A stretch of DNA of 34,937 nucleotides from Thiomicrospira sp. (lineage in GTDB: Bacteria > Pseudomonadota > Gammaproteobacteria > Thiomicrospirales > Thiomicrospiraceae), in the NCBI GenBank assembly GCA_030826915.1, contig JAUUDE010000055.1, positions 1 through 34,937 on the forward strand, read 5' to 3'. The stretch's first letter is position 1; every line of letters begins with the position of its first letter. The position numbers and the translations under genes were made by a program. Under the pieces are notes generated by a model. The model was not told where the DNA came from. It did no database searches and was given only the letters and a program-made list of their open reading frames with translations. Shown here one piece after another: positions 1 through 8,435 of the stretch.

Positions 1-63
1 AATAATGGCGATAAGATGAATTTATCAGCCTCTTTGTATACATCAGGATTTTTTTTAGGGTAA
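1..63 (+). CDS. C-terminal tail of an upstream gene, possibly bamA (partial)
   Basis: The first frame is open from base 1 to a TAA at 61-63 and encodes 20 residues with alternating polar and apolar positions, as in a last beta-strand, ending in GFFLG. In most proteobacteria the gene directly before skp is bamA, the beta-barrel assembly protein, so this could be its last strand. Against this, BamA normally ends in an aromatic residue and this peptide ends in Gly. The eight-T run at about 49-56 just before the stop could hide a one-base change: with seven Ts the frame would end in FF. The call rests on position and pattern only. Confidence 0.3.
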   Translation, partial: NNGDKMNLSASLYTSGFFLG

Positions 64-106
64 AATCTTGGAACTCATTTAAAAAAAGATAATACGGATG
101 GAATCA

Positions 107-643
107 ATGCATAAACTTTTACAAACAACAATCGCACTGTGTTTTTTGGCTATCTCCACACCGAGCCTGTCAGAGTCAGGTGTTAAACTTGGTGTTGTGA
201 ATGTTGCTTTGTTACTTGAGCAAGCTCCACAGGCAAAGTCTGCAACGGCATCTTTAGAAAAAGAATTTTCACCGCAGCAAGCTGAACTTAAATCTCTTGC
301 AGGTAAGCTAGAGAAACAACAGTCAGCTTATCAAAAAAATAAAACAGCAATGAGTGATGCACAAAAAATCAGTAAAGAGCGTGAAATTTCTATGCTGACG
401 CGTGAAATTCAACGTCGCCGAAATGATGTTCAAGAGCTTCTAAATTTAAGAAGAAATGAAGAGCTAGCTAAACTGCAAAATGTGGTTAATGAAGCTATTA
501 AGGCAATTGGTAAAAAAGAAGGATTTGACCTAATTTTATATGAAGGTATTGCCTACACAAATGAACGTATAGATATTACCAAAGATGTGTTAAGGCATTT
601 AAAAACCAACAGTCAAAAAAAACGTTCTGAATTTAATAAATAA
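107..643 (+). CDS. skp: Periplasmic chaperone Skp/OmpH
   Basis: Skp is a trimeric periplasmic chaperone that holds unfolded outer-membrane proteins on their way to the BAM complex. The protein has an N-terminal signal peptide (apolar core about residues 5-20, then a Ser/Pro-rich cleavage region), then the family opening KLGVVNV and a long charged, coiled-coil-prone helix from about residue 45 to 125 that forms the tentacles. Its size (about 178 aa) is usual for OmpH proteins. The ATG at 107 is preferred because GGA at 96-98 lies 8 nt upstream. An in-frame ATG at 98 would add three residues but has no ribosome site. It is followed 14 nt later by lpxD, the usual order in gammaproteobacteria. 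Family assignment is firm; the exact start is less certain. Confidence 0.93.
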   Translation: MHKLLQTTIALCFLAISTPSLSESGVKLGVVNVALLLEQAPQAKSATASLEKEFSPQQAELKSLAGKLEKQQSAYQKNKTAMSDAQKISKEREISMLTREIQRRRNDVQELLNLRRNEELAKLQNVVNEAIKAIGKKEGFDLILYEGIAYTNERIDITKDVLRHLKTNSQKKRSEFNK

Positions 644-657
644 TTCAGGAGATTTTT

Positions 658-1689
658 GTGCAATTAAAAAAAATTTTAAGCCACCTCAAATCTAAAGGGG
701 TGGTACTGGAACTGATAGGCGATGACTCAGTCGAAATAACTCAGGTTTCTGGGTTAGATATCGCCAAACCTGGTGAAATCTCATTTCTTACAGATAAAAA
801 GTACTTAACTCACTTAAATACGACGCAGGCTGAGGCTGTCATTCTTCAAAAGAATTTAGCTGGTGATTTTCCGTGTAGTCAAATTCTTGTCGATAACCCT
901 TATTATATCTATGCATTAGTGGCTCAATTTTTGAACCCAATGCTTCTTTCCGTAAAAGGTATTCATAAATCTGCACAAGTGGATGCTTCTGCTTCGGTCG
1001 ATGACTCAGTTACTATTCAAGAAAATGCCGTTGTGCAATCTAACGTTAAGATAGGTCACAACACAGTTATATCAGCTGGTGCTGTTTTAGAAAGCGGTGT
1101 TGTTATTGGCACTAGTTGTCGAATTGGCTCGAACGTTACCATTTGTCATGATTGTGTGGTTGGTGATAACGTCTTTATCGAGGCAGGAACAGTGATTGGT
1201 GGTGATGGTTTTGGTTGGGCAAATAATCAAGGACAGTGGGTTAAAATACCTCAAGTAGGGCGAGTATTGATTGGTAACAATGTTTCTATTGGCAATAACG
1301 CTACTATTGACCGTGGGGCGATACAAGATACAGTGATAGAAGATAATTGCATTATTGATAATCTTGTCCATATAGCACATAACGTAGAGATTGGTTCTGG
1401 CTCAGCTATTGCAGGACAAACTGGTTTTGCGGGTAGTACAACTTTAGGAAAGAACTGCACAGTAGCAGGCCAGGTTGGCTTTTCTGGTCATATTGAAATA
1501 ACTGATAACGTACATTTTTTAGCAAAATCAGGCGTGACTCATAATATAAATGAATCAGGAGCGTATGCTGGTTTTCCTGCTGTAAAAGCTTCGGACTGGC
1601 AAAAAAATAGCGTACGAATTCGTCAGCTAGATAAGCTGGCTAAACAGGTTAAAGCATTACAAAAGCAAGTTGACTTGCTTACAGAATAA
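658..1689 (+). CDS. lpxD: UDP-3-O-(3-hydroxyacyl)glucosamine N-acyltransferase LpxD
   Basis: LpxD adds the second acyl chain to UDP-3-O-acyl-glucosamine, the third step of lipid A synthesis, at the cytosolic face. The 343 residues (E. coli: 341) begin with the uridine-binding domain (about 1-100; [11 protein letters not shown] is visible). They continue into a left-handed beta-helix of hexapeptide repeats ([IV]GxxxxI type) from about 105 to 310 and end in a helical tail with a [13 protein letters not shown] heptad. The IAHNVEIG motif carries the His expected to be catalytic. The start is GTG at 658, with AGGAGA at 647-652 five bases upstream, a strong Shine-Dalgarno. It lies between skp and fabZ in what is probably one transcript. 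Confidence 0.97.
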   Translation: MQLKKILSHLKSKGVVLELIGDDSVEITQVSGLDIAKPGEISFLTDKKYLTHLNTTQAEAVILQKNLAGDFPCSQILVDNPYYIYALVAQFLNPMLLSVKGIHKSAQVDASASVDDSVTIQENAVVQSNVKIGHNTVISAGAVLESGVVIGTSCRIGSNVTICHDCVVGDNVFIEAGTVIGGDGFGWANNQGQWVKIPQVGRVLIGNNVSIGNNATIDRGAIQDTVIEDNCIIDNLVHIAHNVEIGSGSAIAGQTGFAGSTTLGKNCTVAGQVGFSGHIEITDNVHFLAKSGVTHNINESGAYAGFPAVKASDWQKNSVRIRQLDKLAKQVKALQKQVDLLTE

Positions 1690-1718
1690 AACACATATTA
1701 TTATTGGATTATAAAACC

Positions 1719-2153
1719 ATGGAAGTTAAAGAAATATTCGAATATTTACCTCATCGTTACCCATTTTTATTGGTGGATAGAGTGACTGATTTTGAGTCAG
1801 GAAAACGTCTAACTGCATTTAAAAATGTTACGTTCAATGAGCCTCAGTTCACGGGGCATTTCCCGAATAATCCAATTATGCCTGGTGTTATGATTATTGA
1901 AGCGATGGCTCAATGTACTGGTATCTTGGCTTTCCGTTCTCAAGCCGAGAAACCGGATGGTTCATCTATGTATTACCTTGCTGCTGTTGATAACTGTCGT
2001 TTTAGACAGCCTGCTATTCCTGGAGATCGTTTAGATTTTGAGGTTGTTGCTTTAGGTAATAAACGTGGAATTTGGAAGTTTGAGTGTACAACAAAAGTGG
2101 ATGGTAAAATCATTGCTTCTGCTGATCTAATGTGTGCAGAAAGAAAGGTATAA
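1719..2153 (+). CDS. fabZ: 3-hydroxyacyl-[ACP] dehydratase FabZ
   Basis: FabZ dehydrates 3-hydroxyacyl-ACP in type II fatty acid elongation. It draws on the same 3-hydroxyacyl-ACP pool that LpxA and LpxD use, which explains its place in this cluster. The hot-dog fold signature is present: [13 protein letters not shown] near the N-terminus, then the active-site segment [20 protein letters not shown], with the catalytic His in HFP and the Glu of MIIEAMAQ. The ATG at 1719 gives 144 aa, close to the family norm, with a weak GGA at 1706-1708. A TTG at 1704 would add five residues (MDYKT) without a better ribosome site. The stop lies three bases before the lpxA start, so translation is probably coupled. 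Confidence 0.96.
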   Translation: MEVKEIFEYLPHRYPFLLVDRVTDFESGKRLTAFKNVTFNEPQFTGHFPNNPIMPGVMIIEAMAQCTGILAFRSQAEKPDGSSMYYLAAVDNCRFRQPAIPGDRLDFEVVALGNKRGIWKFECTTKVDGKIIASADLMCAERKV

Positions 2154-2156
2154 GTC

Positions 2157-2924
2157 TTGATTCATTCTACAGCGATTATTGATCCTAATGCTTCGATTGA
2201 ACCAGGTGTTAAAATCGGGCCATATTGTGTTATTCAAGGCAATGTAAAGATTGGCTCCGGCACAATCTTAGAGTCGCATATCATTATTGAAGGTGATGTG
2301 ACGATTGGTGAAAATAATCATTTTTTCTCATTTGTTTCTATTGCAGCACCTCAAGATAAAAAATATGCAGGTGAGCCAACCACTGTAATTATTGGTAATA
2401 ACAATACGTTCCGTGAAAATGTGACCATTAACCGTGGAACTGTTCAAGATATTGGTAAAACGGTTATTGGAGATGATAATTGGATTATGGCAGGTGTGCA
2501 CATTGCTCATGATTGTATCGTTGGTAATCATTGTATTTTTGCAAATGCTGCTGCCTTAGCAGGCCATGTAGTTGTTCATGATTGGGCGATTTTAGGTGGC
2601 TATACTTTGGTTCACCAGTTTTGTCGTATTGGTGAGCATAGTTTTTGTGGTATGGGTAGTGTCATTAATCAAGATGTTCCAAACTTTATTGTTGTATCTG
2701 GTAATCTTGCTGCACCGAGAGGTATTAATCTTGAAGGTCTTAAACGACGCGGTTTTGATAAAGAACAGTTGTCTGTTGTTAAAAAAGCCTACCGGGTTTT
2801 ATACAGAACCGGAAACAGGTTGGAAGAAGCGTTGCACGAATTAGAGCTGCTCAATGATGACAAGGGCACTTTGGACTCTTTAACTATGTTTTTAAATAAT
2901 TCAGATCGTGGCATTGTTAGATAA
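2157..2924 (+). CDS. lpxA: UDP-N-acetylglucosamine O-acyltransferase LpxA
   Basis: LpxA carries out the first step of lipid A synthesis, moving a 3-hydroxyacyl chain from ACP to the 3-OH of UDP-GlcNAc. The 255 residues form a left-handed beta-helix of hexapeptide repeats (about 1-185) and a C-terminal helical domain with GLKRRGF, ending in RGIVR as in other LpxA proteins. The HIAHDC segment contains the expected catalytic His, and GGYTLVHQFC is also family-specific. The start is TTG at 2157, with AAGG about ten bases upstream in the end of fabZ. The last 17 bases overlap lpxB. All key residues appear intact. Confidence 0.97.
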   Translation: MIHSTAIIDPNASIEPGVKIGPYCVIQGNVKIGSGTILESHIIIEGDVTIGENNHFFSFVSIAAPQDKKYAGEPTTVIIGNNNTFRENVTINRGTVQDIGKTVIGDDNWIMAGVHIAHDCIVGNHCIFANAAALAGHVVVHDWAILGGYTLVHQFCRIGEHSFCGMGSVINQDVPNFIVVSGNLAAPRGINLEGLKRRGFDKEQLSVVKKAYRVLYRTGNRLEEALHELELLNDDKGTLDSLTMFLNNSDRGIVR

Positions 2925-4074
2925 TAGTCAAAATTCTGAATATAAGGTTTTTGCGCTTGTTGCTGGTGAAGCCTCTGGTGACACTTTAGGTGCAGATCTA
3001 ATATTAAGTTTAAAAAAGCGCTATCCAAATGCAAAATTTGTTGGTATAGGCGGCCCTAAAATGCAATTACAAGGCTTTGACAGTTGGTTTCCTATGGAAG
3101 AACTTTCTGTTATGGGCTTCTTTGAGGTTCTTAAGCACCTCCCATCTCTTCTTAAAATTCGTAAAAAATTAATCCAAAAGTTACTAAAACTTAAACCTGA
3201 TGTTTTTATTGGTATTGATGCGCCTGATTTTAACTTTAAAGTCGAATCCGTTTTGAAATCCAATCATATAAAAACAGTGCATTATGTCGGTCCTTCGGTT
3301 TGGGCATGGCGTGAAAAACGCCTTTTTAAAGTAAAAAATGCGGTTGACGGCATGTTGGTACTGTTTCCGTTTGAGCCTAGCTACTACCATCGATATGGTA
3401 TTCCTGTTAAATTTGTTGGTCACCCTTTAGCGAACCAATTTCCTGAAGTACCCAACACGTCAGCCTGTAAATCTGAATTAGGTTTTTTGCCAGTAGATTC
3501 AGTCACAGCAATTTTACCTGGCTCTCGCATGAGCGAAATTGACCGTATGGCAGATATATACATGCAAGCGGCTACAAAGGTTGCCGAAATTTATCCTCAT
3601 ATGAAATTTGTGATTCCATGCGTGCATGATAAAGCTAGACAACGTATTGAAAAGTCGGTTTCTGAGTTCGGGTCAGATTTATCCGTTACTCTTTTAGATG
3701 GGCAATCTAGGTTGGCTTTAGAGGCGTGTGATCAAGCTCTGGTTACATCAGGTACTGCAACACTTGAATGTGCATTGATGAAAAAACCATTGGTATTAGC
3801 TATCGTTGTGCATCCTATTTCATATTGGATTATGAAAAGGTTGGCAACTACCGAATGGATTGGATTGCCTAATATTCTAGCAGGCCAGTCTTTAGTAACC
3901 GAGCTCATACAAGAGTCGGCAACGCCTGATAATATTGCTGTTAGTTTAGGTAAACTTATTGCGGACGAATCGTTAAGAAATAAACAGATTGAAGCTTTTA
4001 ACAAACAATATGAGCAGTTAAAACAGAATGCTTCTGAACGTGCTGCCGATGCGATTGATGAGTGGATTAAATAA
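2908..4074 (+). CDS. lpxB: Lipid A disaccharide synthase LpxB
   Basis: LpxB is a GT19 glycosyltransferase that joins UDP-2,3-diacylglucosamine to lipid X to make the lipid A disaccharide at the inner membrane. The 388 residues (E. coli: 382) open with the family motif [14 protein letters not shown]. They also contain [38 protein letters not shown] and the sugar-nucleotide region [11 protein letters not shown]. The GTG at 2908 overlaps the end of lpxA by 17 bases; a TTG at 2914 is an alternative that drops two residues. There is little Shine-Dalgarno at either, so expression probably depends on coupling to lpxA. The rnhB start follows five bases after the stop. Confidence 0.96.
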   Translation: MALLDNSQNSEYKVFALVAGEASGDTLGADLILSLKKRYPNAKFVGIGGPKMQLQGFDSWFPMEELSVMGFFEVLKHLPSLLKIRKKLIQKLLKLKPDVFIGIDAPDFNFKVESVLKSNHIKTVHYVGPSVWAWREKRLFKVKNAVDGMLVLFPFEPSYYHRYGIPVKFVGHPLANQFPEVPNTSACKSELGFLPVDSVTAILPGSRMSEIDRMADIYMQAATKVAEIYPHMKFVIPCVHDKARQRIEKSVSEFGSDLSVTLLDGQSRLALEACDQALVTSGTATLECALMKKPLVLAIVVHPISYWIMKRLATTEWIGLPNILAGQSLVTELIQESATPDNIAVSLGKLIADESLRNKQIEAFNKQYEQLKQNASERAADAIDEWIK

Positions 4075-4079
4075 TTAAA

Positions 4080-4721
4080 ATGCCTGTAAATCAACAAAGT
4101 TTATTTGAAGAAGATGAGCCTATTACTCATTATGAGTCATTAACGGGTCGCACTGTTGGCGTTGATGAAGTAGGCAGGGGGCCTTTGATTGGAGATGTTG
4201 TTGCTGCAGCTGTTATTTTGCCAGAGAATTGTCAACTACCTTTAAGAGACTCTAAAAAACTTTCTGAAGCAAAGCGTTATGAACTTGCCAAACTCATTAA
4301 AGAAGAAGCTGTGAGTTTTGAAATTGCCGTCGCTTCACCAGAAGAAATTGATGAATTAAACATCCTACATGCCACGATGCTTGCTATGCAAAGGGCGGTA
4401 AATGGCCTAGCTAAATCAGGTTGTGAAATTCAACAAGTTTATATTGACGGCAATCGCTGCCCAAAATTGACTTACCCATGCCAGTCGGTTGTCAAAGGTG
4501 ATGATAAAATTATGGAAATCAGTGCGGCTTCAATATTGGCTAAGGTGTACCGTGACCAACAAATGCATGAACTACATACAAAGTACCCTCAATACGGCTT
4601 CAATCAACACAAAGGTTACCCAACAGTAAAACATTTAGCAGCGTTGAAAGAATTTGGCATGATTCATGGTTATAGAAAAACATTTAAACCAGTAAAAGCT
4701 TTGTTTGAAACGTCTGATTGA
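4080..4721 (+). CDS. rnhB: Ribonuclease HII
   Basis: RNase HII cleaves the RNA strand of RNA/DNA hybrids and starts removal of single ribonucleotides from DNA. The 213 residues contain the acidic active site: GVDEVGRG (D29, E30), YIDGN (D123) and the later Asp in [21 protein letters not shown]. Also present are DSKKLSE and the HKGYPT loop. A 20-residue N-terminal arm precedes the catalytic core and contains QQSLF at residues 5-9, which resembles the bacterial sliding-clamp binding pentapeptide Q-x-[SD]-L-F. The gene closes the lpx operon, its usual place. The normal next gene, dnaE, is not present in the window. Confidence 0.96.
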   Translation: MPVNQQSLFEEDEPITHYESLTGRTVGVDEVGRGPLIGDVVAAAVILPENCQLPLRDSKKLSEAKRYELAKLIKEEAVSFEIAVASPEEIDELNILHATMLAMQRAVNGLAKSGCEIQQVYIDGNRCPKLTYPCQSVVKGDDKIMEISAASILAKVYRDQQMHELHTKYPQYGFNQHKGYPTVKHLAALKEFGMIHGYRKTFKPVKALFETSD

Positions 4722-4934
4722 ATTTATGTTTTAAATAAACTCTTGGTTTGTTCATTTATTCAATGTTAGGGTGATTTTATTAATGAACTTGATTTTGAAT
4801 GTTACTTTCCACAGAGAACTTCGCTTGAAATTGAATGGTTAATGGCTAAATCGTAATGAGTTAGTTTTTAAATCACTTCTTTATTTTGAGTAGCCGTGAT
4901 GCAAAGTTTCACGTCATAGATAAGGTATAGACAT

Positions 4935-5918
4935 ACGACAACTTTAGAACAGGTTGAAAAGACCGCACAGTTAAGTAAAAACAATCAAATGAGCTTGATG
5001 ATTTTTCAGGTGCAATTTCCTAAAGACGGCCAGCAGCCTGCCTATTATGGAATGAATGTTTTCAAAGTTCGAGAGGTATTGGAAGCCCGAGCTTATGAAG
5101 TTTCTGATATGCCAGATTCAAATAGTTTAATAGAGGGTATGATTGAACTGCGCGGTGTTTATTTGCCTGTTATTAATTTACCAAAGTGGATGGGCTTTGA
5201 AATGACAGAAGAGGAGCGTGAAAAATCAATTATTATCGTTTCTGACTTTAGTCATAACTTTGTCGGTTTACGTGTTTCATATATCCATGGGGTAGAAGAA
5301 AAGAATTGGTCGGATGTTCATGCTGCTGGTAATTACAATGTGAACGTGAATACCAATCAAATTGTGAATCACACATATCTGGCTAATAGCGACACTTTGT
5401 GTTTTATTCTTGATATTGAAAAGCTGCTTATTGAAGCCATGCCTACAATGGCAGAGAAAATTTTTGTGTCTGCTAAAGAAGTTGGTAAGAAAGCACATGA
5501 ATTCACTAATGCAGTTAGAGAGAAAACCATTTTATTTGCAGAAGACAGTAAGTCCATTCAGAAATACATGGGAATGGTATTTGATCAGCTAGGTTTAAAG
5601 TATAAGTGTTTTGATAATGGTCGTTTATTACTTAACTATATTGGAAACCTTGATAATCTTCATGATATTTCTATGGTGTTTACTGATTTAGAAATGCCTG
5701 TGGCTTCTGGACATACCGTTATCCGAGAATTACAAGCCAATATCAATACTAAAAAGATTCCTATTATTGTCCATACTTCAATGACAAGTGAAAATAACAG
5801 TCGTGAGGTTTTGGATATGGGAGCGAACTATTTTATTGGTAAGGTGGATACCGATTTAATTGTTGAGACAATAACGAAAGTCGAAAATGATTTTAAAGAG
5901 TGGTTGGTTGAATTGTAG
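4935..5918 (+). CDS. cheV: CheV-type chemotaxis coupling protein (CheW domain plus receiver)
   Basis: CheV proteins couple chemoreceptors to the CheA kinase and tune the signal through their own phosphorylation. From the first conventional ATG (4989) the protein has a CheW-like domain (about 1-155, with GMNVFKVREVL and RGVYLPVINL) and a CheY-like receiver (about 178-309). The receiver shows the acidic pair E185-D186, phospho-acceptor D233 in FTDLEMP, HTSMT, and K285 in FIGK. The frame stays open upstream, and the 18 codons from 4935 encode LEQVEKTAQL..N, which lines up with the conserved CheV N-terminus (LExVxxxxQLxxxN). The only suitable start there is ACG at 4935, nine bases after AAGG at 4922-4925. 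The upstream limit is set by TAG at 4917. It stands alone, ending in a terminator. Function is firm, the start codon is inferred. Confidence 0.88.
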   Translation, partial: TTTLEQVEKTAQLSKNNQMSLMIFQVQFPKDGQQPAYYGMNVFKVREVLEARAYEVSDMPDSNSLIEGMIELRGVYLPVINLPKWMGFEMTEEEREKSIIIVSDFSHNFVGLRVSYIHGVEEKNWSDVHAAGNYNVNVNTNQIVNHTYLANSDTLCFILDIEKLLIEAMPTMAEKIFVSAKEVGKKAHEFTNAVREKTILFAEDSKSIQKYMGMVFDQLGLKYKCFDNGRLLLNYIGNLDNLHDISMVFTDLEMPVASGHTVIRELQANINTKKIPIIVHTSMTSENNSREVLDMGANYFIGKVDTDLIVETITKVENDFKEWLVEL

Positions 5919-5972
5919 ATAGTTTATATAGGTCTTACATAACTTTTTAAGTTTATTGTAAAATTTAGATAC

Positions 5973-6004
5973 AAAAAAAGGCGCATGATCAGTGCGCCTT
6001 TTTC
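5973..6004. terminator. Bidirectional intrinsic terminator between cheV and rpmJ
   Basis: The six-base stem GGCGCA (5980-5985) pairs with TGCGCC (5993-5998) around a seven-base loop. A run of seven A precedes it and five T follow it, so it can end transcription in both directions and serves the two convergent genes. Confidence 0.88.
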
Positions 6005-6022
6005 GTTGTGGAAACCTAATTC

Positions 6023-6148
6023 TTAACGCTGACGCGCTTTAAATTTTGGGTTTGTTTTACAAATTACGTAAACTTTTCCACGACGCTTAACAACCTGACA
6101 GTCCTTATGACGTGTCTTAGCTGATTTTAAAGAAGATAAAATTTTCAT
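6023..6148 (-). CDS. rpmJ: 50S ribosomal protein L36, type B (zinc-independent form)
   Basis: This 41-residue protein is the small L36 subunit protein of the 50S ribosome. It reads [20 protein letters not shown] then [17 protein letters not shown] and matches the YkgO-like 'type B' (C-minus) form. Canonical L36 carries a CxxC...C...H zinc ribbon; here only two Cys (17 and 30) remain, so no complete zinc site is possible. In many bacteria this paralog replaces the zinc-binding L36 during zinc shortage. Start: the reverse-strand frame is open for 27 codons upstream, but homology begins at the ATG whose first base is 6148. A strong sigma-70-like promoter (6219-6247) and a palindrome (6192-6214) lie upstream. 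The gene is monocistronic and shares its terminator with cheV. Confidence 0.95.
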   Translation of the reverse strand: MKILSSLKSAKTRHKDCQVVKRRGKVYVICKTNPKFKARQR

Positions 6149-6191
6149 CAGATATATCCATTTTATTTTGCCGAATATTAAGAACCAATCC

Positions 6192-6214
6192 GACTTAAGT
6201 TCAAATTTGAAGTC
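6192..6214. promoter_or_regulatory. Palindrome at the expected rpmJ transcription start (possible operator)
   Basis: GACTT (6192-6196) and AAGTC (6210-6214) are inverted arms that enclose the perfect 12-base palindrome TTCAAATTTGAA (6200-6211). It lies just downstream of the rpmJ -10 hexamer, where a repressor could block initiation. It does not look like a Zur box. The protein that would bind is unknown. Confidence 0.4.
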
Positions 6215-6218
6215 GCGG

Positions 6219-6247
6219 ATTATATCCACTCTCAGGTTTATTGTCTA
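6219..6247 (-). promoter_or_regulatory. Sigma-70-type promoter of rpmJ
   Basis: Reading the reverse strand, TAGACA (6247-6242) is followed after exactly 17 bases by a perfect TATAAT (6224-6219). The -35 matches consensus at five of six bases. Initiation would fall near 6212, giving a leader of about 60 nt. Confidence 0.7.
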
Positions 6248-6391
6248 GTAAACAAGCCAAAAAAATCGTTTAAATCGAACATTTTGTGTTTTTTCTTGTT
6301 AAATACTGCTGTTGGTACTGTATATAGTGTTGTTTCACCGTATAATTTACTGCAATTCAATTCTTAGTTTATCTCTGGTCAATTTTTATAT

Positions 6392-8332
6392 ATGAGCGCT
6401 TCAGAAGACAAAAAAAATCAAAAGACAAGTTTGTCTATTGATTCCGTGCTTGGTGAGAGCGGAACTCTATCTGAGCTTGTCACTGACTATGCAGCCCGTC
6501 AATCGCAGATTGATATGGCTTTAGAAGTGCATGAGTTAATTGAGGCTGAGACAACACTTTTGGCAGAAGCTGGGACCGGTACAGGAAAGACTTTTGCCTA
6601 CTTAGTTCCCGCTTTGTTGTCGGGTAAAAAAGTGATTGTATCTACGGCCACAAAAACGCTTCAAGAACAGCTAGTACAAAAAGATCTGCCTATTTTATTT
6701 AAAGCTTGTAATGTCAGTGGTCGAGCTCGTCTTTTAAAGGGCCGAGATAATTACGTTTGTCCGCAACGTCTAGAAATTACAGAAACGGCTGAGCAGCATA
6801 CTAAGCAAGATTGGAAAAAACTTTCTGAAATACGTCAATGGGTTGATAACAAAACAAAATATGGTGACCGAGCTGAGCTAGATACGGTTCCTGAAACAGA
6901 TCAAATATGGCGTAAAGTCTGTGCTCGAATGGAGTTTTGTCAATCGGCTGAATGCAATTCAGAGTCAGGTTGTTTTTATCCAAAAGTGAAACAGGCTGCA
7001 TCTGAAGCGCAAGTGCTTGTGGTGAATCACCATCTGTTTTGTGCTGATTTAGCGTTGCGAGAGCAAGGCTTTGGTGAAATTTTGCCGGATGCGGATATTT
7101 ATATTTTCGATGAAGCTCATAAGTTACCAGATGTTGCCGCCCAGTTTCTTGGCTTTTCAATATCAAGAGGGCAGTTAGATGAATTGGTCAGGGATATTAA
7201 GCAAGCTCAAAAACTAGAAGCACCTGAAACTAAAAAAATCACCGATTTGGCTAGTTTGATGGATGAACAGATAAAACTCGTAAATGACTCTTTAGGCAAG
7301 TGGGAACAACGTTGGACCTGGGAGCAGATAAATAACGAAAAAGTCTTTCAAGTAGCAATAAAACGCTTAATGGATAACCTTACTTTGGTTTCTGATGAAC
7401 TTAAACAAGTTGTTGAGAGAGGTAAGCAGTTAGCTGCGGTACATAAACGCTGTCAGGACTTTTTAGCGCAGTTTAAAGATTGGTTAACCAGTCAGTCTGA
7501 AAATAAAATTCGTTGGATAGAATCTTCTCAAGGTCGCTTTAAGTTTAATTTAACGCCATTGAGTGTGGCAGGGCCTTTTAGACGCCAAAGAGATGATATA
7601 GGCGGTGCCTGGTTATTTACATCAGCGACTTTGAGTGTGAATAACAATTTTAGCTATTTTGCTAAACGTTTAGGTTTGGATGATTCTAAAACTTGCAATT
7701 GGCCAAGTCCATTTGATTATCAATCTCAAGGTATGGTTTATCACCCAATAGGTTTACCACAACCAAGGGATGCAGAGTATATAAAAGTGCTTTTAAGAGC
7801 CGCATGGCCGTTATTAAAGGCCAGTAAAGGCTGTGCCTTTATGTTATTTACTAGCCATAAAGCCATGCAAGAAGCTAATGCGATACTTAATAGTCACTGG
7901 GATGGAGAGCTTTTAGTTCAAGGAGACTTGCCAAAGTTAACTTTGTTGCAGCGTTTTAAATTGTCTGATAATGCCATTCTTCTGGGTACCAGTAGTTTTT
8001 GGGAAGGAGTGGATGTAAAGGGAGATGACTTAAAATTAGTCATAATAGATCGTATTCCATTTGCACCGCCTGATGATCCCATTGTGCAAGCTCGAGAGGC
8101 TTACTTAAAAGAGAAAGGTTTAAATGGTTTTGCACACTTCCAGTTACCTGAAGCAGTAATCGCCATGAAGCAAGGAGCAGGACGACTTATAAGAGATGTT
8201 GGGGATAGTGGTGTGCTTATGCTCTGTGATCCAAGATTATCTTCAAAAGGTTATGGCAATACCATTCGCCAAAGCCTACCGGATTTTCCGTGGGTATATG
8301 ATGCCGAATTGGCTATTAAAAAACTCTCTTAA
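6392..8332 (+). CDS. yoaA: DinG/YoaA-family iron-sulfur ATP-dependent DNA helicase
   Basis: This is a superfamily 2 helicase of the XPD/DinG group, which unwinds DNA 5' to 3' during repair. In 646 residues it shows a Q-motif region (YAARQSQIDMA, about 33-43), Walker A AEAGTGTGKT (58-67), the FeDEAH box (FDEAHKLPDVA) and the C-terminal helicase motifs (GTSSFWEGVDV; QGAGRLIRD). Four cysteines suited to a 4Fe-4S cluster are visible: VCPQ near 117, then FCQ, AEC and SGC in the segment near 185-205. Length and the NHHLFCADL segment favour YoaA (636 aa in E. coli) over DinG (716 aa). The ATG at 6392 has no clear Shine-Dalgarno; a TATAAT at 6341-6346 may be its -10. It is followed by tsaB, with its own promoter. 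Confidence 0.92.
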   Translation: MSASEDKKNQKTSLSIDSVLGESGTLSELVTDYAARQSQIDMALEVHELIEAETTLLAEAGTGTGKTFAYLVPALLSGKKVIVSTATKTLQEQLVQKDLPILFKACNVSGRARLLKGRDNYVCPQRLEITETAEQHTKQDWKKLSEIRQWVDNKTKYGDRAELDTVPETDQIWRKVCARMEFCQSAECNSESGCFYPKVKQAASEAQVLVVNHHLFCADLALREQGFGEILPDADIYIFDEAHKLPDVAAQFLGFSISRGQLDELVRDIKQAQKLEAPETKKITDLASLMDEQIKLVNDSLGKWEQRWTWEQINNEKVFQVAIKRLMDNLTLVSDELKQVVERGKQLAAVHKRCQDFLAQFKDWLTSQSENKIRWIESSQGRFKFNLTPLSVAGPFRRQRDDIGGAWLFTSATLSVNNNFSYFAKRLGLDDSKTCNWPSPFDYQSQGMVYHPIGLPQPRDAEYIKVLLRAAWPLLKASKGCAFMLFTSHKAMQEANAILNSHWDGELLVQGDLPKLTLLQRFKLSDNAILLGTSSFWEGVDVKGDDLKLVIIDRIPFAPPDDPIVQAREAYLKEKGLNGFAHFQLPEAVIAMKQGAGRLIRDVGDSGVLMLCDPRLSSKGYGNTIRQSLPDFPWVYDAELAIKKLS

Positions 8333-8394
8333 AATCGATCGGTAAAACCTTAATTTTATAAACAAATTTACACCGTTTTAGCTGTATTTTCAGG

Positions 8395-8403
8395 TGGTAT
8401 AAT
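8395..8403 (+). promoter_or_regulatory. Extended -10 promoter of tsaB
   Basis: TGGTATAAT is a perfect extended -10 (TGn plus TATAAT), 32 bases before the tsaB start. No good -35 is seen at 17 bases, which is common for extended -10 promoters. Confidence 0.6.
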
Positions 8404-8435
8404 AAATTTCATATTCGTACAAAGGCCAAATTTAA

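Noticed and set aside
1087-1460. Reverse-strand open frames inside lpxD
   Set aside because: They mirror the hexapeptide-repeat coding bias, have no ribosome site and match no family; lpxD is clearly the real gene. Similar shadows within lpxA, lpxB, eno, hom, tilS and others were left out.
4862-4930. Sigma-28 (FliA) flagellar promoter before cheV
   Set aside because: CAAAGTTT looks like the -35, but no GCCGATAA-like -10 is found at the required distance.
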